Made by a program: the position numbers and the translations under genes. The notes below the pieces were generated by a model. The model saw nothing but the letters and a program-made list of their open reading frames with translations, was not told the origin of the DNA and ran no database searches. Shown here piece by piece: positions 33,374 to 41,698 of a stretch of 64,000 nucleotides of DNA. Origin of the DNA: Gemmatimonadota bacterium (GTDB lineage Bacteria; Gemmatimonadota; Gemmatimonadetes; Longimicrobiales; Gaopeijiaceae); assembly GCA_022340865.1 (NCBI GenBank), contig JAJDNC010000010.1:1-64000 (forward strand), given 5' to 3'. Positions within the stretch are counted from its first letter, which is position 1, and each line of letters begins with the position of its first letter.

Positions 33374-35152
33374 GTGACCTGGGATCCCTTGAAGTCCAGA
33401 CGGTCGTACTGGATCGTCTTCGTCGCGGCCCTCGCCGCCAACCTGACGAGCCTCTTCAACGGCTTCGCCGCCGACGACCCCCTCGTCATTCCGCTGAACT
33501 CCGTGGTCACGCACGGCCGGTGGGGAGCGGCGCTTCTCGGACCGTACTGGCATGTGGCCGGGGCGAGCGCCCGTCTCTACCGGCCGGTGACCATCGGCTC
33601 GTTCACGCTGGAGTGGCGCCTCTGGGGCGGAAGCCCCCTGGGCTACCACGCCGTCAACCTGCTCCTCCACGGCGTCGTGGCGCTCCTCGTCCTGGCGCTG
33701 CTCCGGCGCATGGTGCCCGCGCTGCCCGCGTTGGCGGGCGCCCTCTGGTTCGCCCTCCAGCCGGTCCACGTCGAGGCGGTGGCCAACGTGGTGGGGCGCT
33801 CCGAGCTGTATGCGGCGGCGTTCTTCCTGGGAGCCTGCCTGCTGTACCTGGACGGCATCACGTGGGAGGGCTATGCCCGTGCGTTGCGGCTGGCCGGGCT
33901 GTGCGTCCTCTACCTGTTGGCGGTGGGATCGAAGGAGATCGCCGCGACGCTTCCGGCGGTCCTGGTGCTGCTGGAGCTCGGCCGTGCATCCGGAACGGCT
34001 CCGCCGGAACGCTCCCTCGGTGAGCGCCTCCGCCGTGAGGTGCCGCTCTACGTGTCGCTCCTGGCCATGCTGGGCGCCTACCTCTTCGTCCGGTGGTCGG
34101 TGTTGGGCACGATCCTGGGTGGGGTGCCCGCCCCCTGGTTCCGGGGTGCCGGCACGGGTACGCGCGTGCTCACCGCGCTCACCCTGTGGATCCAGTATCT
34201 GCGTCTCATGGCGTTCCCCATGGCTCTGTCGTCCGATTACGCGCCGGGGGTGCTCTCCATTCCCGGCGGCGTCAACCCGCGGGTCGTGCTGGGGGCGGCC
34301 ATCCTCGTGGGCTGGGTGCTTCTGGCGGTCTGGTCGTGGCGGCGCCAGACGGCCGTCGCCACGGGCCTCGGGTGGTTCCTGGTGACCGTCCTCCCGGTCT
34401 CGAACCTCCTCTTTCCCACGGGCCTGCTGGTGGCCGAGCGGGTGCTCTACCTCCCATCCGTGGGTGGTGCTCTGGTGGTGGGAGGCCTCGTGATGGTCGC
34501 GCTGGATCGGGCCACCCAGCGCACGCTCGTGCTTCTCGCGGCCGCCGGCTTCATTCTGAGCGGGCTCTTCCTCTGGCGCTCGGAGACGCGGGGGCCGATC
34601 TGGGCCAGCAACCACACGGTGGTGGCGACCCTGATCCGGGAGCACCCCGAGTCGTACGTGTCGGTGCGGGCCCGGGCGGAGGCGCTGGCACGGGCCGGGG
34701 ACACGGCCCGTGCCGACCGCGCATACGAGAGCGCCGTCCGACTGGCTCCGGACCTCTACAGCCTTCTGGTGGAGGCCGGGGACTTCGACCTTCGCGCCCA
34801 CCGGGAAGCGCGGGGGGAGGAGTTGTTGAAGGAAGCCATCGCGCGGCGTCCGGATGGGGCGGCCGCGTATTGGCTCCTCGGGGAGCAGAGGCTCCGCCTG
34901 GGAGACGGTCGCGCGGCCCGGCGCATCGCTCTGGAGGGGCTGGCCCGAGCCGGGCCCGACCGCGATCTGTGGGCCCTGGTCTCCGAGTCCTACATCGCGA
35001 CGGGCGACCTCGAAGCGGCGGTGCGCGCGCGCCGGGCGGCGCTGGCCCAGGATCCAACCTCGAAGCGGGACTGGAGCAGGCTGGCGGACCTCCTCGCCGC
35101 GTTGGGACGAAAGGAGGAGGCAGCCGCGGCGCGGGGGAGGGCGGGGGGCTGA
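33374..35152 (+). CDS. Multispanning TMTC/DUF1736-like protein with C-terminal TPRs
   Basis: About 592 residues from the GTG at 33374 (start uncertain; longer frames lack membrane-protein character). Roughly 10-12 hydrophobic helices cover residues 10-415. A first-loop motif FNGFAADDPLVIPLN and YRPVTIGSFTLEWRLWG resemble the acidic loop of GT-C glycosyltransferases of the TMTC (O-mannosyltransferase) type, as do FALQPVHVEAVANVVGRSEL and GSKEIAATLPAVL. The last ~170 residues are TPR-like (AYESAVRLAPDLYSLLVEAG, ATGDLEAAVRARRAALAQDP). It may transfer a lipid-linked sugar to exported proteins. Confidence 0.85.
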   Translation: MTWDPLKSRRSYWIVFVAALAANLTSLFNGFAADDPLVIPLNSVVTHGRWGAALLGPYWHVAGASARLYRPVTIGSFTLEWRLWGGSPLGYHAVNLLLHGVVALLVLALLRRMVPALPALAGALWFALQPVHVEAVANVVGRSELYAAAFFLGACLLYLDGITWEGYARALRLAGLCVLYLLAVGSKEIAATLPAVLVLLELGRASGTAPPERSLGERLRREVPLYVSLLAMLGAYLFVRWSVLGTILGGVPAPWFRGAGTGTRVLTALTLWIQYLRLMAFPMALSSDYAPGVLSIPGGVNPRVVLGAAILVGWVLLAVWSWRRQTAVATGLGWFLVTVLPVSNLLFPTGLLVAERVLYLPSVGGALVVGGLVMVALDRATQRTLVLLAAAGFILSGLFLWRSETRGPIWASNHTVVATLIREHPESYVSVRARAEALARAGDTARADRAYESAVRLAPDLYSLLVEAGDFDLRAHREARGEELLKEAIARRPDGAAAYWLLGEQRLRLGDGRAARRIALEGLARAGPDRDLWALVSESYIATGDLEAAVRARRAALAQDPTSKRDWSRLADLLAALGRKEEAAAARGRAGG

Positions 35153-35168
35153 GGCTCCCGCCCCCCTA

Positions 35169-35645
35169 TCAGGTGCCCGCCATCGTCGCCGCCGGCAGGA
35201 CCACGAGCTGGCCGGACATCATGGGCAGGTGCGACGGCACCGAGCACACGATGGGAAAGATCCCGGCGTGGCGCGCCACGTAGGTGACGTGCTTCGTCGT
35301 TCCGCCGGGCATGGGCACCGCCAGGTCCGGCAGCACGAAGGAGTGCTCGTCGTCCTCGGGGTTGATGAGGTGGAAGTCGATGGTGTCGCCCTCCACCACG
35401 GTGAAGGTGCTCGGCGAGAACGCGTAGACCTCCTTCCCGTAGAGCACCCCTCCCTCGGCGAACGCGTCCTTCAGGAACGGAAAGAGGGATTGCTGCTCCT
35501 TCACCAGAAGGGGAACCATGGTCACGGTGAGGTCGCGGGTGCGCGGCTTGTACGCCGCCGCGCTCGGGACGGGAGCGGGCGGGGCGCACGCTGCCGATGC
35601 GAGGAGCGCAGCCAGCGCCAGGACCCGCGTTGTGGACGGGTTCAC
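35169..35645 (-). CDS. Exported cupredoxin-type lipoprotein
   Basis: 158 residues. A lipoprotein signal (LALAALLASAAC) precedes a cupredoxin beta-barrel. The type-1 copper ligands can be placed: His in DDEHSFVLP, Cys in PIVCSVPSH, the following His, and Met in LPMMSG, giving the C-x4-H pattern. It should carry electrons or store copper in the periplasm. The GTG start overlaps the stop of the GH2 enzyme upstream as GTGA, a curious coupling of unrelated genes. It converges with the TMTC-like gene, 16 bases between stops. Confidence 0.85.
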   Translation of the reverse strand: MNPSTTRVLALAALLASAACAPPAPVPSAAAYKPRTRDLTVTMVPLLVKEQQSLFPFLKDAFAEGGVLYGKEVYAFSPSTFTVVEGDTIDFHLINPEDDEHSFVLPDLAVPMPGGTTKHVTYVARHAGIFPIVCSVPSHLPMMSGQLVVLPAATMAGT

Positions 35646-37846
35646 GGGTTCAACACCTCCGCGATGCCGACGTCGATGTATTGGCCTCCTCTCGTGTTCG
35701 TGACGTGCACGGCCAGCGTGTGGGGGCCTGGAGTGAGGAGGCGGCGGGCGGCCGCGTCCAGGGGGAGCACCGAGTACGCCTGGTCGAATCCGGAGAGCGT
35801 GGCGACGCGAACCCCGTCGATGTAGACCTCCGCGTCTTCATCGTGGCGGATGACGAGGTGGGGATTCACCAGGGGGCGCGCCGGCAGGATGAAGCTCCGG
35901 CGCAGCCAGAGGTCCGGTGTGGTCCACGGCGTGCGCACCCGCGTTCCGGAGTCCCGGGTGCGCCCGAAGCCCCCGACGCCCTCCTTCCACGAGGTGTCGT
36001 CGAAGGTGGGTGCGGCCCAGTCGGCCGCGGGCCGGGTGGTGCTGTAGCGCCAGCCCTGTCCGTCGCCTCGTGACGTGGAGACCACGGCGCGGAGCGTGGG
36101 GGTCGGGCCATACAGCGCCCTGGCGGCCGCCTGCGCGGCGTCACCGAGCTTCACCACCGCCCGGTCGTACGTCATCACCCCGTTGACCTCCACCTCCACG
36201 TCGGTGGTCTGGGTGTAGATGGCCGCGGCCAGACCCTCGCCCTCCAGGAAGCGGAGCTGGGTGAGCAGGCCCACGTAGGCCCTGTTCAGGCTCGCCGTGT
36301 CGGTGAAGGTGCGGTAGCCCCAGTTGTTCCTGGGGAGCCAGGTGTGGCCCTCCAGGGGAAGGCCGAGGCCACCGAACTCGCCCAGCACCCGCGCGCGCCG
36401 TCCGTCACCGTTCGGGATGGCGGGGCCCGGGTACGCGTGCTCGTCCACCACGTCCCCGACGCCCTTGTCCGTCCACCCGGTGGCGCTGTTCACCAGGCGT
36501 GTGGGATCGTACGACTTCAGCCAGGTGGTGTAGCGCTCGGTGTCGTGCTGTCCCCACCCCTCGTTGAAGGGCACCCACATGACGATGGAGGGGTGGTCGC
36601 GGAGCGCGTCCACCATGCGCCGCAGCTCGCTGGCGAACTCCTCCTGCGCCGCGGGGGTGCGATTCTCTCCGCTGGGCATGTCCTGCCAGACCAGCAGACC
36701 CAGATGGTCGGCCCAGTAGTACCAGCGCGCCGGCTCCACCTTCACGTGCTTGCGGGCCGTGTTGAAGCCCAGGCGGAGCGTCGTCTCGATGTCCGAGCGG
36801 AGCGCGGCGTCGGTGGGGGCGGTGTAGAGCCCGCCCGGCCACCATCCCTGGTCCAGGAGCCCGTACTCGAAGAGCGGACGGTCGTTTAGGAAGAGCCGGA
36901 GCACGCCGGTGCTGTCCGGTGCCACGGCGATCTTCCGCATGCCGAAATAACTGCGGACGGAGTCCCCGCTCGCCAGGCGCACGCTCAGGTCGTACAGGAA
37001 GGGATCCCCCGGCGACCACAGATGCGCATCGGGGACGGGCAGCGTGACGGGCTCGCCTACGTGTCCCGTCGCATGCGCAACGGCACGGCCGCGGGCCAGC
37101 GCCGTCACGTCGACCGCAGACCCGGGAGGAGCACCGTCGGCGGCGACGCGCACCACCACCCGGGAGGAATCCACGTCCGGACGGATGTCGAGGCCGGTGA
37201 CGCGGGCGGCTGGGACCGGCTCCAGCCACACGGTCTGCCAGATCCCGGTGACCGACGTATACCAGATGCCGTGAGGCCGGCGCACCTGCTTGCCCCGGGG
37301 CTGCTGGCCCGCGTCGGTGGGGTCCCACACCGAGACCACCAGGTCCTGGACCGCTCCCGGCGCCAGCGCGTCGGTGATGTCGAACGTGAAGGGGTCGTAG
37401 CCTCCCCGGTGCTCTCCCACCCGCCGGCCGTTGACGTACACGACGGCATCGAAGTCCACGGCGCCGAAGTGGAGGAGGAGACGCCCACCCGGCGGCTGGG
37501 ACGCACGGAAGGTCCGGTGGTACCAGAGGCGCTGGTCCGGCGCCACCTTCCGGGTCACGTGGCTGAGCTGGGACTCGATGGGGAAGGGCACCAGGATGCG
37601 CCCGTCCCACGTGTCGGGCCGCGAGGCCGCGCTGTCGCGCACGGCATAGTCCCACCACCCGTTGAGGCTCGTCCAATCAGGCCGCACCATCTGCGGCCTG
37701 GGGTACTCCGGGAGGGGGTGGGCGGTGTCCACATCGGCGGCCCATCGGGTGACGAGGTGGGATGCCGGTGCCTGGGCGGCCGCGGGGGTTCGGAGGGCGA
37801 GGAAGAGAACGAGGACGGGCAGCGGGACCGCGGATCGTGGCTTCAT
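35642..37846 (-). CDS. Secreted GH2 family glycoside hydrolase
   Basis: 734 residues with a signal peptide (MKPRSAVPLPVLVLFLALRTPAAAQ). Sugar-binding domain about 60-230 (LNGWWDYAVRD, RLWYHRTF, VYVNGRRVGEHRGGYDPF), immunoglobulin-like domain, then the TIM barrel. The acid/base Glu is in WVPFNEGWGQHD and the nucleophile in VLGEFGGLGLP. A C-terminal jelly-roll (LWLRRSFILPA, HTLAVHVTNTRGG) looks carbohydrate-binding. Family members cleave beta-galactosides, glucuronides or mannosides; the exact sugar is not clear. The ATG at 37844-37846 is preferred over the one at 37855. Confidence 0.92.
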   Translation of the reverse strand: MKPRSAVPLPVLVLFLALRTPAAAQAPASHLVTRWAADVDTAHPLPEYPRPQMVRPDWTSLNGWWDYAVRDSAASRPDTWDGRILVPFPIESQLSHVTRKVAPDQRLWYHRTFRASQPPGGRLLLHFGAVDFDAVVYVNGRRVGEHRGGYDPFTFDITDALAPGAVQDLVVSVWDPTDAGQQPRGKQVRRPHGIWYTSVTGIWQTVWLEPVPAARVTGLDIRPDVDSSRVVVRVAADGAPPGSAVDVTALARGRAVAHATGHVGEPVTLPVPDAHLWSPGDPFLYDLSVRLASGDSVRSYFGMRKIAVAPDSTGVLRLFLNDRPLFEYGLLDQGWWPGGLYTAPTDAALRSDIETTLRLGFNTARKHVKVEPARWYYWADHLGLLVWQDMPSGENRTPAAQEEFASELRRMVDALRDHPSIVMWVPFNEGWGQHDTERYTTWLKSYDPTRLVNSATGWTDKGVGDVVDEHAYPGPAIPNGDGRRARVLGEFGGLGLPLEGHTWLPRNNWGYRTFTDTASLNRAYVGLLTQLRFLEGEGLAAAIYTQTTDVEVEVNGVMTYDRAVVKLGDAAQAAARALYGPTPTLRAVVSTSRGDGQGWRYSTTRPAADWAAPTFDDTSWKEGVGGFGRTRDSGTRVRTPWTTPDLWLRRSFILPARPLVNPHLVIRHDEDAEVYIDGVRVATLSGFDQAYSVLPLDAAARRLLTPGPHTLAVHVTNTRGGQYIDVGIAEVLNP

Positions 37847-37898
37847 GGTCCCCATGCTCCGGGCGCGATACCCGGGACGTCAAGGGCCGGAACGGATC

Positions 37899-37929
37899 GA
37901 GGGCCGGCCCCGTGACGGGACCGGCCCTC
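37899..37929 (-). terminator. Strong GC hairpin, probable terminator
   Basis: GAGGGCCGG (37899-37907) pairs perfectly with CCGGCCCTC (37921-37929) around CCCGTGACGGGA-type loop sequence that can extend the stem. It lies 30 bases after the stop of the 93-residue protein. There is no T-run. Confidence 0.5.
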
Positions 37930-37961
37930 GTGGGTTGCCCTCTTCCCGGCCGACGGACCGG

Positions 37962-38243
37962 TCAGAAATTGACGAAGTAGTCGTTGTCCGCGGCGATGTT
38001 CCGCAGCACCGTGATGGGCACTGCGGGGTTCTCCGACAACCTGGCGACCCTCGTCTCACCGTTGGAGGTGATGGACATCAGGGGCGAATGCCCCGGCGCC
38101 AGCGCTTCGACGGGCACCCGGACGAGATCGCCGGATCTGACGAACAGATACGCGCCAGGCCCTTCGATCTCATTCCACCCCATCTCCGACAGTCGATGGG
38201 TCCTCTGATTGGCTGATGCACTCTCTCCCTTTCCCGTGGCCAT
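37962..38243 (-). CDS. Small protein of unknown function, 93 residues
   Basis: Not recognised. The ATG at 38241-38243 has a textbook AAGGAGG six bases upstream, one of the strongest ribosome sites in the window, so good expression is likely. The chain has a polar N-terminus (MATGKGESASANQRTHRLSE), then EIEGPGAYLFVRSGDLVRVP and LSENPAVPITVLRNIAADND, ending in YFVNF. No membrane segment and no signal peptide. It is flanked by a strong hairpin downstream, so it is probably transcribed alone. Confidence 0.75.
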   Translation of the reverse strand: MATGKGESASANQRTHRLSEMGWNEIEGPGAYLFVRSGDLVRVPVEALAPGHSPLMSITSNGETRVARLSENPAVPITVLRNIAADNDYFVNF

Positions 38244-38549
38244 GATGGCCCTCCTTCCTCTAGCATCGTCGTTCGTCGACCCCCGGGTCACCGGACCCCG
38301 CTTCGAAGCACGCCGGCCCGGGGGTGTATCCCTTCAACGACGGGTGGAGCGTCGCTCCAGCGGAGGGATCGACTCGTGCCGGCCGCGGATCTCGGCGTGT
38401 ACGATGCGGGAAGAGGGCGCCGTAGAGTCGCCGCCCTGAAACAGGCACGTCGCGCGGCCCGAACATTGCACGGGCTTCCCTCTACCGGGACGACCACTCG
38501 CGTCCGCCCCTGAGGGACTCGCGAAGAAAGGCTCACCAGAACGACACCC
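38244..38549. other. 306-base divergent intergenic region
   Basis: No gene seen. TGGAGCG-T-CGCTCCA at 38345-38359 is a perfect palindrome with 7-base arms and could be an operator for the AraC-like protein encoded to the right or for the small gene to the left. No consensus -35/-10 pair stands out. Confidence 0.4.
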
Positions 38550-39425
38550 ATGATGCAAGAACGATTTTCGGTCCGGGAGGATCGAAATACGAGCCGGCTC
38601 TTCGCGGCGCTCCGGTCGCACTTCCTGCGCTCGCTTCTCGAGCAGGCTGCGCAGCGCATGGACGTGGCCCTTCGCTTCGGCGCGTTCTGGCCCGATCTGC
38701 GCGTACCGGGTTCCCGGACCCTCATCGTCCACGACTTCCAGCCCGATCCCGTGGCCTCCGTGTCCTGGTTGGACGACGCCGCCGGGAGGCCGGGGGCGCC
38801 CACGGTCTTCGCCCTGCTGGAGGGGCCGGCGGCGCCTGTGCTGGACTCGCTCGCGCGGACCCGGCATCGGTTCCGGATCTCGGGCGTGGCCATCGCGTCG
38901 GAGGACGGCGCCGGCGTCGTCGCGGACCGTCTCGAGAGGGCCCTCGCCTTCGGGGCACGCACGGCGCTGGCCGACCTCGTCCTGCGGGAGTGGAGGCTGG
39001 AAGATCCTCTCGCCGAGCTCGCGGGGCTGGAGCTGCTGGACACCCGCCCTCACACGACCCTCGGCGGGCTCCTCCACGAAGCCGCCATGAGCCGGAAGCG
39101 GTTCGTGCCCCTGGCGAGGCAGGCGGGCTTCGACCCGCCGGTGCGCTTCTTCCAGTCCTTGCGGGTCCTGCGGGCGGCGACGCTCCTCAACGAGTCGATG
39201 ACGTTGGCCGACGTGCGCAATGCCCTCGGATATGGGAGCCCCGCTACGTTTCGGCGGCACTTTCGCCAGCTCGTGGGCGTGTCCCCGGATCACTGCCGGG
39301 TGTTCTCCACCGAGGAGCTGGTGCGCCGGTTGGCCCCGGGCGCACGGCCCATGCCCGAGCTCTTCGATCCCATCGTGGCCGCCGGCTGGCGCTGGCGCAG
39401 CCGCCGGAGGCGCCTGGGCACCTGA
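38550..39425 (+). CDS. AraC-family transcriptional regulator
   Basis: 291 residues. The N-terminal ~160 residues are not a recognisable sugar-cupin; they read as an alpha/beta region (LIVHDFQPDPVASVSWL, TVFALLEGPAAPV, DGAGVVADRLERALAFG). The C-terminal part about 165-255 is an AraC helix-turn-helix pair: AMSRKRFVPLARQAG, RFFQSLRVLRAATLLNE and the second motif TLADVRNALGYGSPATFRRHFRQLVGVSP. The start may be either of two adjacent ATGs. Neighbouring glycosidase genes suggest control of sugar utilisation, but nothing proves this. Confidence 0.85.
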   Translation: MMQERFSVREDRNTSRLFAALRSHFLRSLLEQAAQRMDVALRFGAFWPDLRVPGSRTLIVHDFQPDPVASVSWLDDAAGRPGAPTVFALLEGPAAPVLDSLARTRHRFRISGVAIASEDGAGVVADRLERALAFGARTALADLVLREWRLEDPLAELAGLELLDTRPHTTLGGLLHEAAMSRKRFVPLARQAGFDPPVRFFQSLRVLRAATLLNESMTLADVRNALGYGSPATFRRHFRQLVGVSPDHCRVFSTEELVRRLAPGARPMPELFDPIVAAGWRWRSRRRRLGT

Positions 39426-39559
39426 GGCGGGTCCCCACCCTCGGCACCTTGCGCGGCCGCCCGAACACCTGACGATCCGGACCTCGCCAGCGGCGGTGCG
39501 AGGGCACCTTCCTCGGTCTACCTTTCGGGGCGTCGCGTCAGCCTGCCAAGGAGCGTCCC

Positions 39560-41626
39560 ATGAAGCCGCTGGATCGCCGTGAGTTCCTCACCCGGGTCGC
39601 CACCGGGACATCCGCCCTGGCCGCCGTGCGTATGCCGGGGATGCTCGGCGGAGGTGGCGCGGAGGGCGCCGCTCTTCCGGGGCGAGGGGCTCCGCTCGGC
39701 GCGGGTGCGACGTCGGGCGTCGCCCCCGTCGACGTGAGTGCGGGGCTGGCCGAGCCGGCGTTCCGCCCCCTCCCGCTGGGCTCCGTCCGCGCGCGGGGAT
39801 GGCTGGAGCGTCAGCTCCACATCCAGGCCCGGGGGCTCACCGGGCACCTGGACGAGTTCTGGCCCGACGTCGCCCAGAGCCAGTGGTTCGGCGGCGACGC
39901 CGAGGGGTGGGAGCGCGCGCCGTACTGGCTCGACGGCGCGATCCCCCTGGCCTGGGTCCTGGACGACGATGCGCTGAAGAAGAAGGTGGGGGCGCGCGTG
40001 GAGGAGATCCTGAGCCGGCAGAAGGCCGACGGGACCTACGGTCCCATGGCCGCGGCGCCGGCGGGGAAGCCGTACGACGTGTGGGCCATCTTCCTGGTGA
40101 ACAAGGCGCTGGCGCAGCACCACGAGGCCACCGGCGACGAGCGTACGCTGCAGGCCGTGCAGGCCAGCCTGAAGTCGCTCCAGGCCAGCGTCGCGAGGAC
40201 CCCGCTCTTCAACTGGGGGAAGTACCGGTGGTTCGAGGGGCTCGTCCCCACCTACTACGTATACGAGCGCACGGGAGAGCCGTGGCTTCTGGATCTGGCG
40301 CGCACGCTGCGCGCCCAGGGGCAGGACTACCCCGCCGTGTACGCCGGTCGGGAGATCAGGGAGCCTACGCCCCGACGGGGCCTGTGGACGTGGGACAAGC
40401 ACGGCGTGAACCAGGCCATGGCACCCAAGCTGGGAGCCTTGTCGTGGCGGCTGGGCCAGCGGCCGGCGGACCGCGCGTTCCCCGCGCACATGCTTGAGAT
40501 CCTGGACCGTTGGCACGGTCAGGCCACCGGGATGTTCGCGGCGGACGAATGCCTGGCGGGTAAGGACCCGGTTCAGGGTACGGAGCTGTGCGCGGTGGTG
40601 GAGATGATGTACTCCATGGAGGTGCTGCTCTCCGTGTTCGGGGACCCCGCCTTCGGCGACCGGCTCGAGCGCGTGGCCTTCAACGCCCTCCCGGCCACCC
40701 TCAAGCCGGATTGCTGGGCGCACCAGTACGACCAGCAGGTCAACCAGGTGCAGTGCACCATCAACCCCGATTACATGTGGAGCACCAACGGCGCCGACGC
40801 GAACATATACGGTCTGGCTCCGGAGTACGGATGCTGCACGTCGAACCTGCACCAGGGATGGCCCAAGCTCACGGCGCACCTGTGGATGAAGACCCCCGAC
40901 GAGGGGATCGCCGCCGTCGCGTATGCCCCCAGCGAAGCGAGCTTCCGGTCCGGCGACGTGCCGGTCACGGTCAGGCTCGACACCGACTATCCGTTCCGGG
41001 AGACGCTGAGCATCACGGTGACCCCCGAGCGTGCCGCGACCTTCCCCTTGGTGCTGCGCGTGCCGGCGTGGGCGGAGGGCGCCACCGTGCGCGTGGCGAA
41101 CGGCGCGCCGGCCGGGATGCGCCCGGGGACGTTCCACCGTGTGGAGCGGGCGTGGACCGGACCCACCACCGTGACGGTGCGCCTGCCGATGCATGCGGAA
41201 GTGAGCCGTCGCTACCACGGCGCCTTCACGGTGGAGCGCGGACCTCTGGTGTACGGCCTGCGCATGGAGGAGGAGTGGAAGCGCGTGCGCGCCGACGCGC
41301 CGCACCGGGAGCTTCCCCACGGCGACTTCGAGGTGCGGCCGGCCTCGGCGTGGAACTACGGACTGCTCCTGGATCCCGAGCATCCGGAGGCGGGGTTGAG
41401 CTTCGAGGAGCGCCCGGTGGGCGACGTCCCGTTCTCCCCCGAGGGCGCGGGGATGCAGGCGCGCGTCCGCGGGCGAAGGCTTCCGGAGTGGAAGCTCGCG
41501 CACGGATGGGCCGCCGAGGTCGCCCCCGGTCCGCAGAGCTCGGACACACCGGTGGAGGATGTGGTGCTCATCCCCTACGGCTGCACGAACCTCCGGGTAG
41601 CGGAGCTACCGGAGGCGAAGGGGTAG
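39560..41626 (+). CDS. Exported GH127 (DUF1680) beta-L-arabinofuranosidase-like enzyme
   Basis: 688 residues. The N-terminus (MKPLDRREFLTRVATGTSALAA) resembles a Tat signal with the RR pair. The alpha/alpha barrel of GH127 follows: GWLERQLHIQARGLTGHL, WERAPYWLDGAIPLAWVL, GKYRWFEGLVPTYYVYE. Zinc/cysteine catalytic elements known from HypBA1 are recognisable: ELC in GTELCAVVEMM and the Cys pair 425-426 in YGCCTSNLHQGWPK, one of which is the expected nucleophile. It would remove L-arabinofuranose from plant glycans or extensin-like chains. Located between an AraC regulator and a convergent GH97 gene. Confidence 0.9.
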   Translation: MKPLDRREFLTRVATGTSALAAVRMPGMLGGGGAEGAALPGRGAPLGAGATSGVAPVDVSAGLAEPAFRPLPLGSVRARGWLERQLHIQARGLTGHLDEFWPDVAQSQWFGGDAEGWERAPYWLDGAIPLAWVLDDDALKKKVGARVEEILSRQKADGTYGPMAAAPAGKPYDVWAIFLVNKALAQHHEATGDERTLQAVQASLKSLQASVARTPLFNWGKYRWFEGLVPTYYVYERTGEPWLLDLARTLRAQGQDYPAVYAGREIREPTPRRGLWTWDKHGVNQAMAPKLGALSWRLGQRPADRAFPAHMLEILDRWHGQATGMFAADECLAGKDPVQGTELCAVVEMMYSMEVLLSVFGDPAFGDRLERVAFNALPATLKPDCWAHQYDQQVNQVQCTINPDYMWSTNGADANIYGLAPEYGCCTSNLHQGWPKLTAHLWMKTPDEGIAAVAYAPSEASFRSGDVPVTVRLDTDYPFRETLSITVTPERAATFPLVLRVPAWAEGATVRVANGAPAGMRPGTFHRVERAWTGPTTVTVRLPMHAEVSRRYHGAFTVERGPLVYGLRMEEEWKRVRADAPHRELPHGDFEVRPASAWNYGLLLDPEHPEAGLSFEERPVGDVPFSPEGAGMQARVRGRRLPEWKLAHGWAAEVAPGPQSSDTPVEDVVLIPYGCTNLRVAELPEAKG

Positions 41627-41665
41627 GGAGGCGCCCTACCGTTCCGGCGACTTCCGCGTCCCGGA

Positions 41666-41697
41666 CCGCCCCGAGCCATCTCGCGGTGCCGGGGCGG
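41666..41697. terminator. Bidirectional terminator between GH127 and GH97
   Basis: CCGCCCCG (41666-41673) is perfectly complementary to CGGGGCGG (41690-41697) with a 16-base loop. It lies between the two convergent stops and touches the stop codon of the GH97 gene. Confidence 0.55.
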
Positions 41698-41698
41698 C

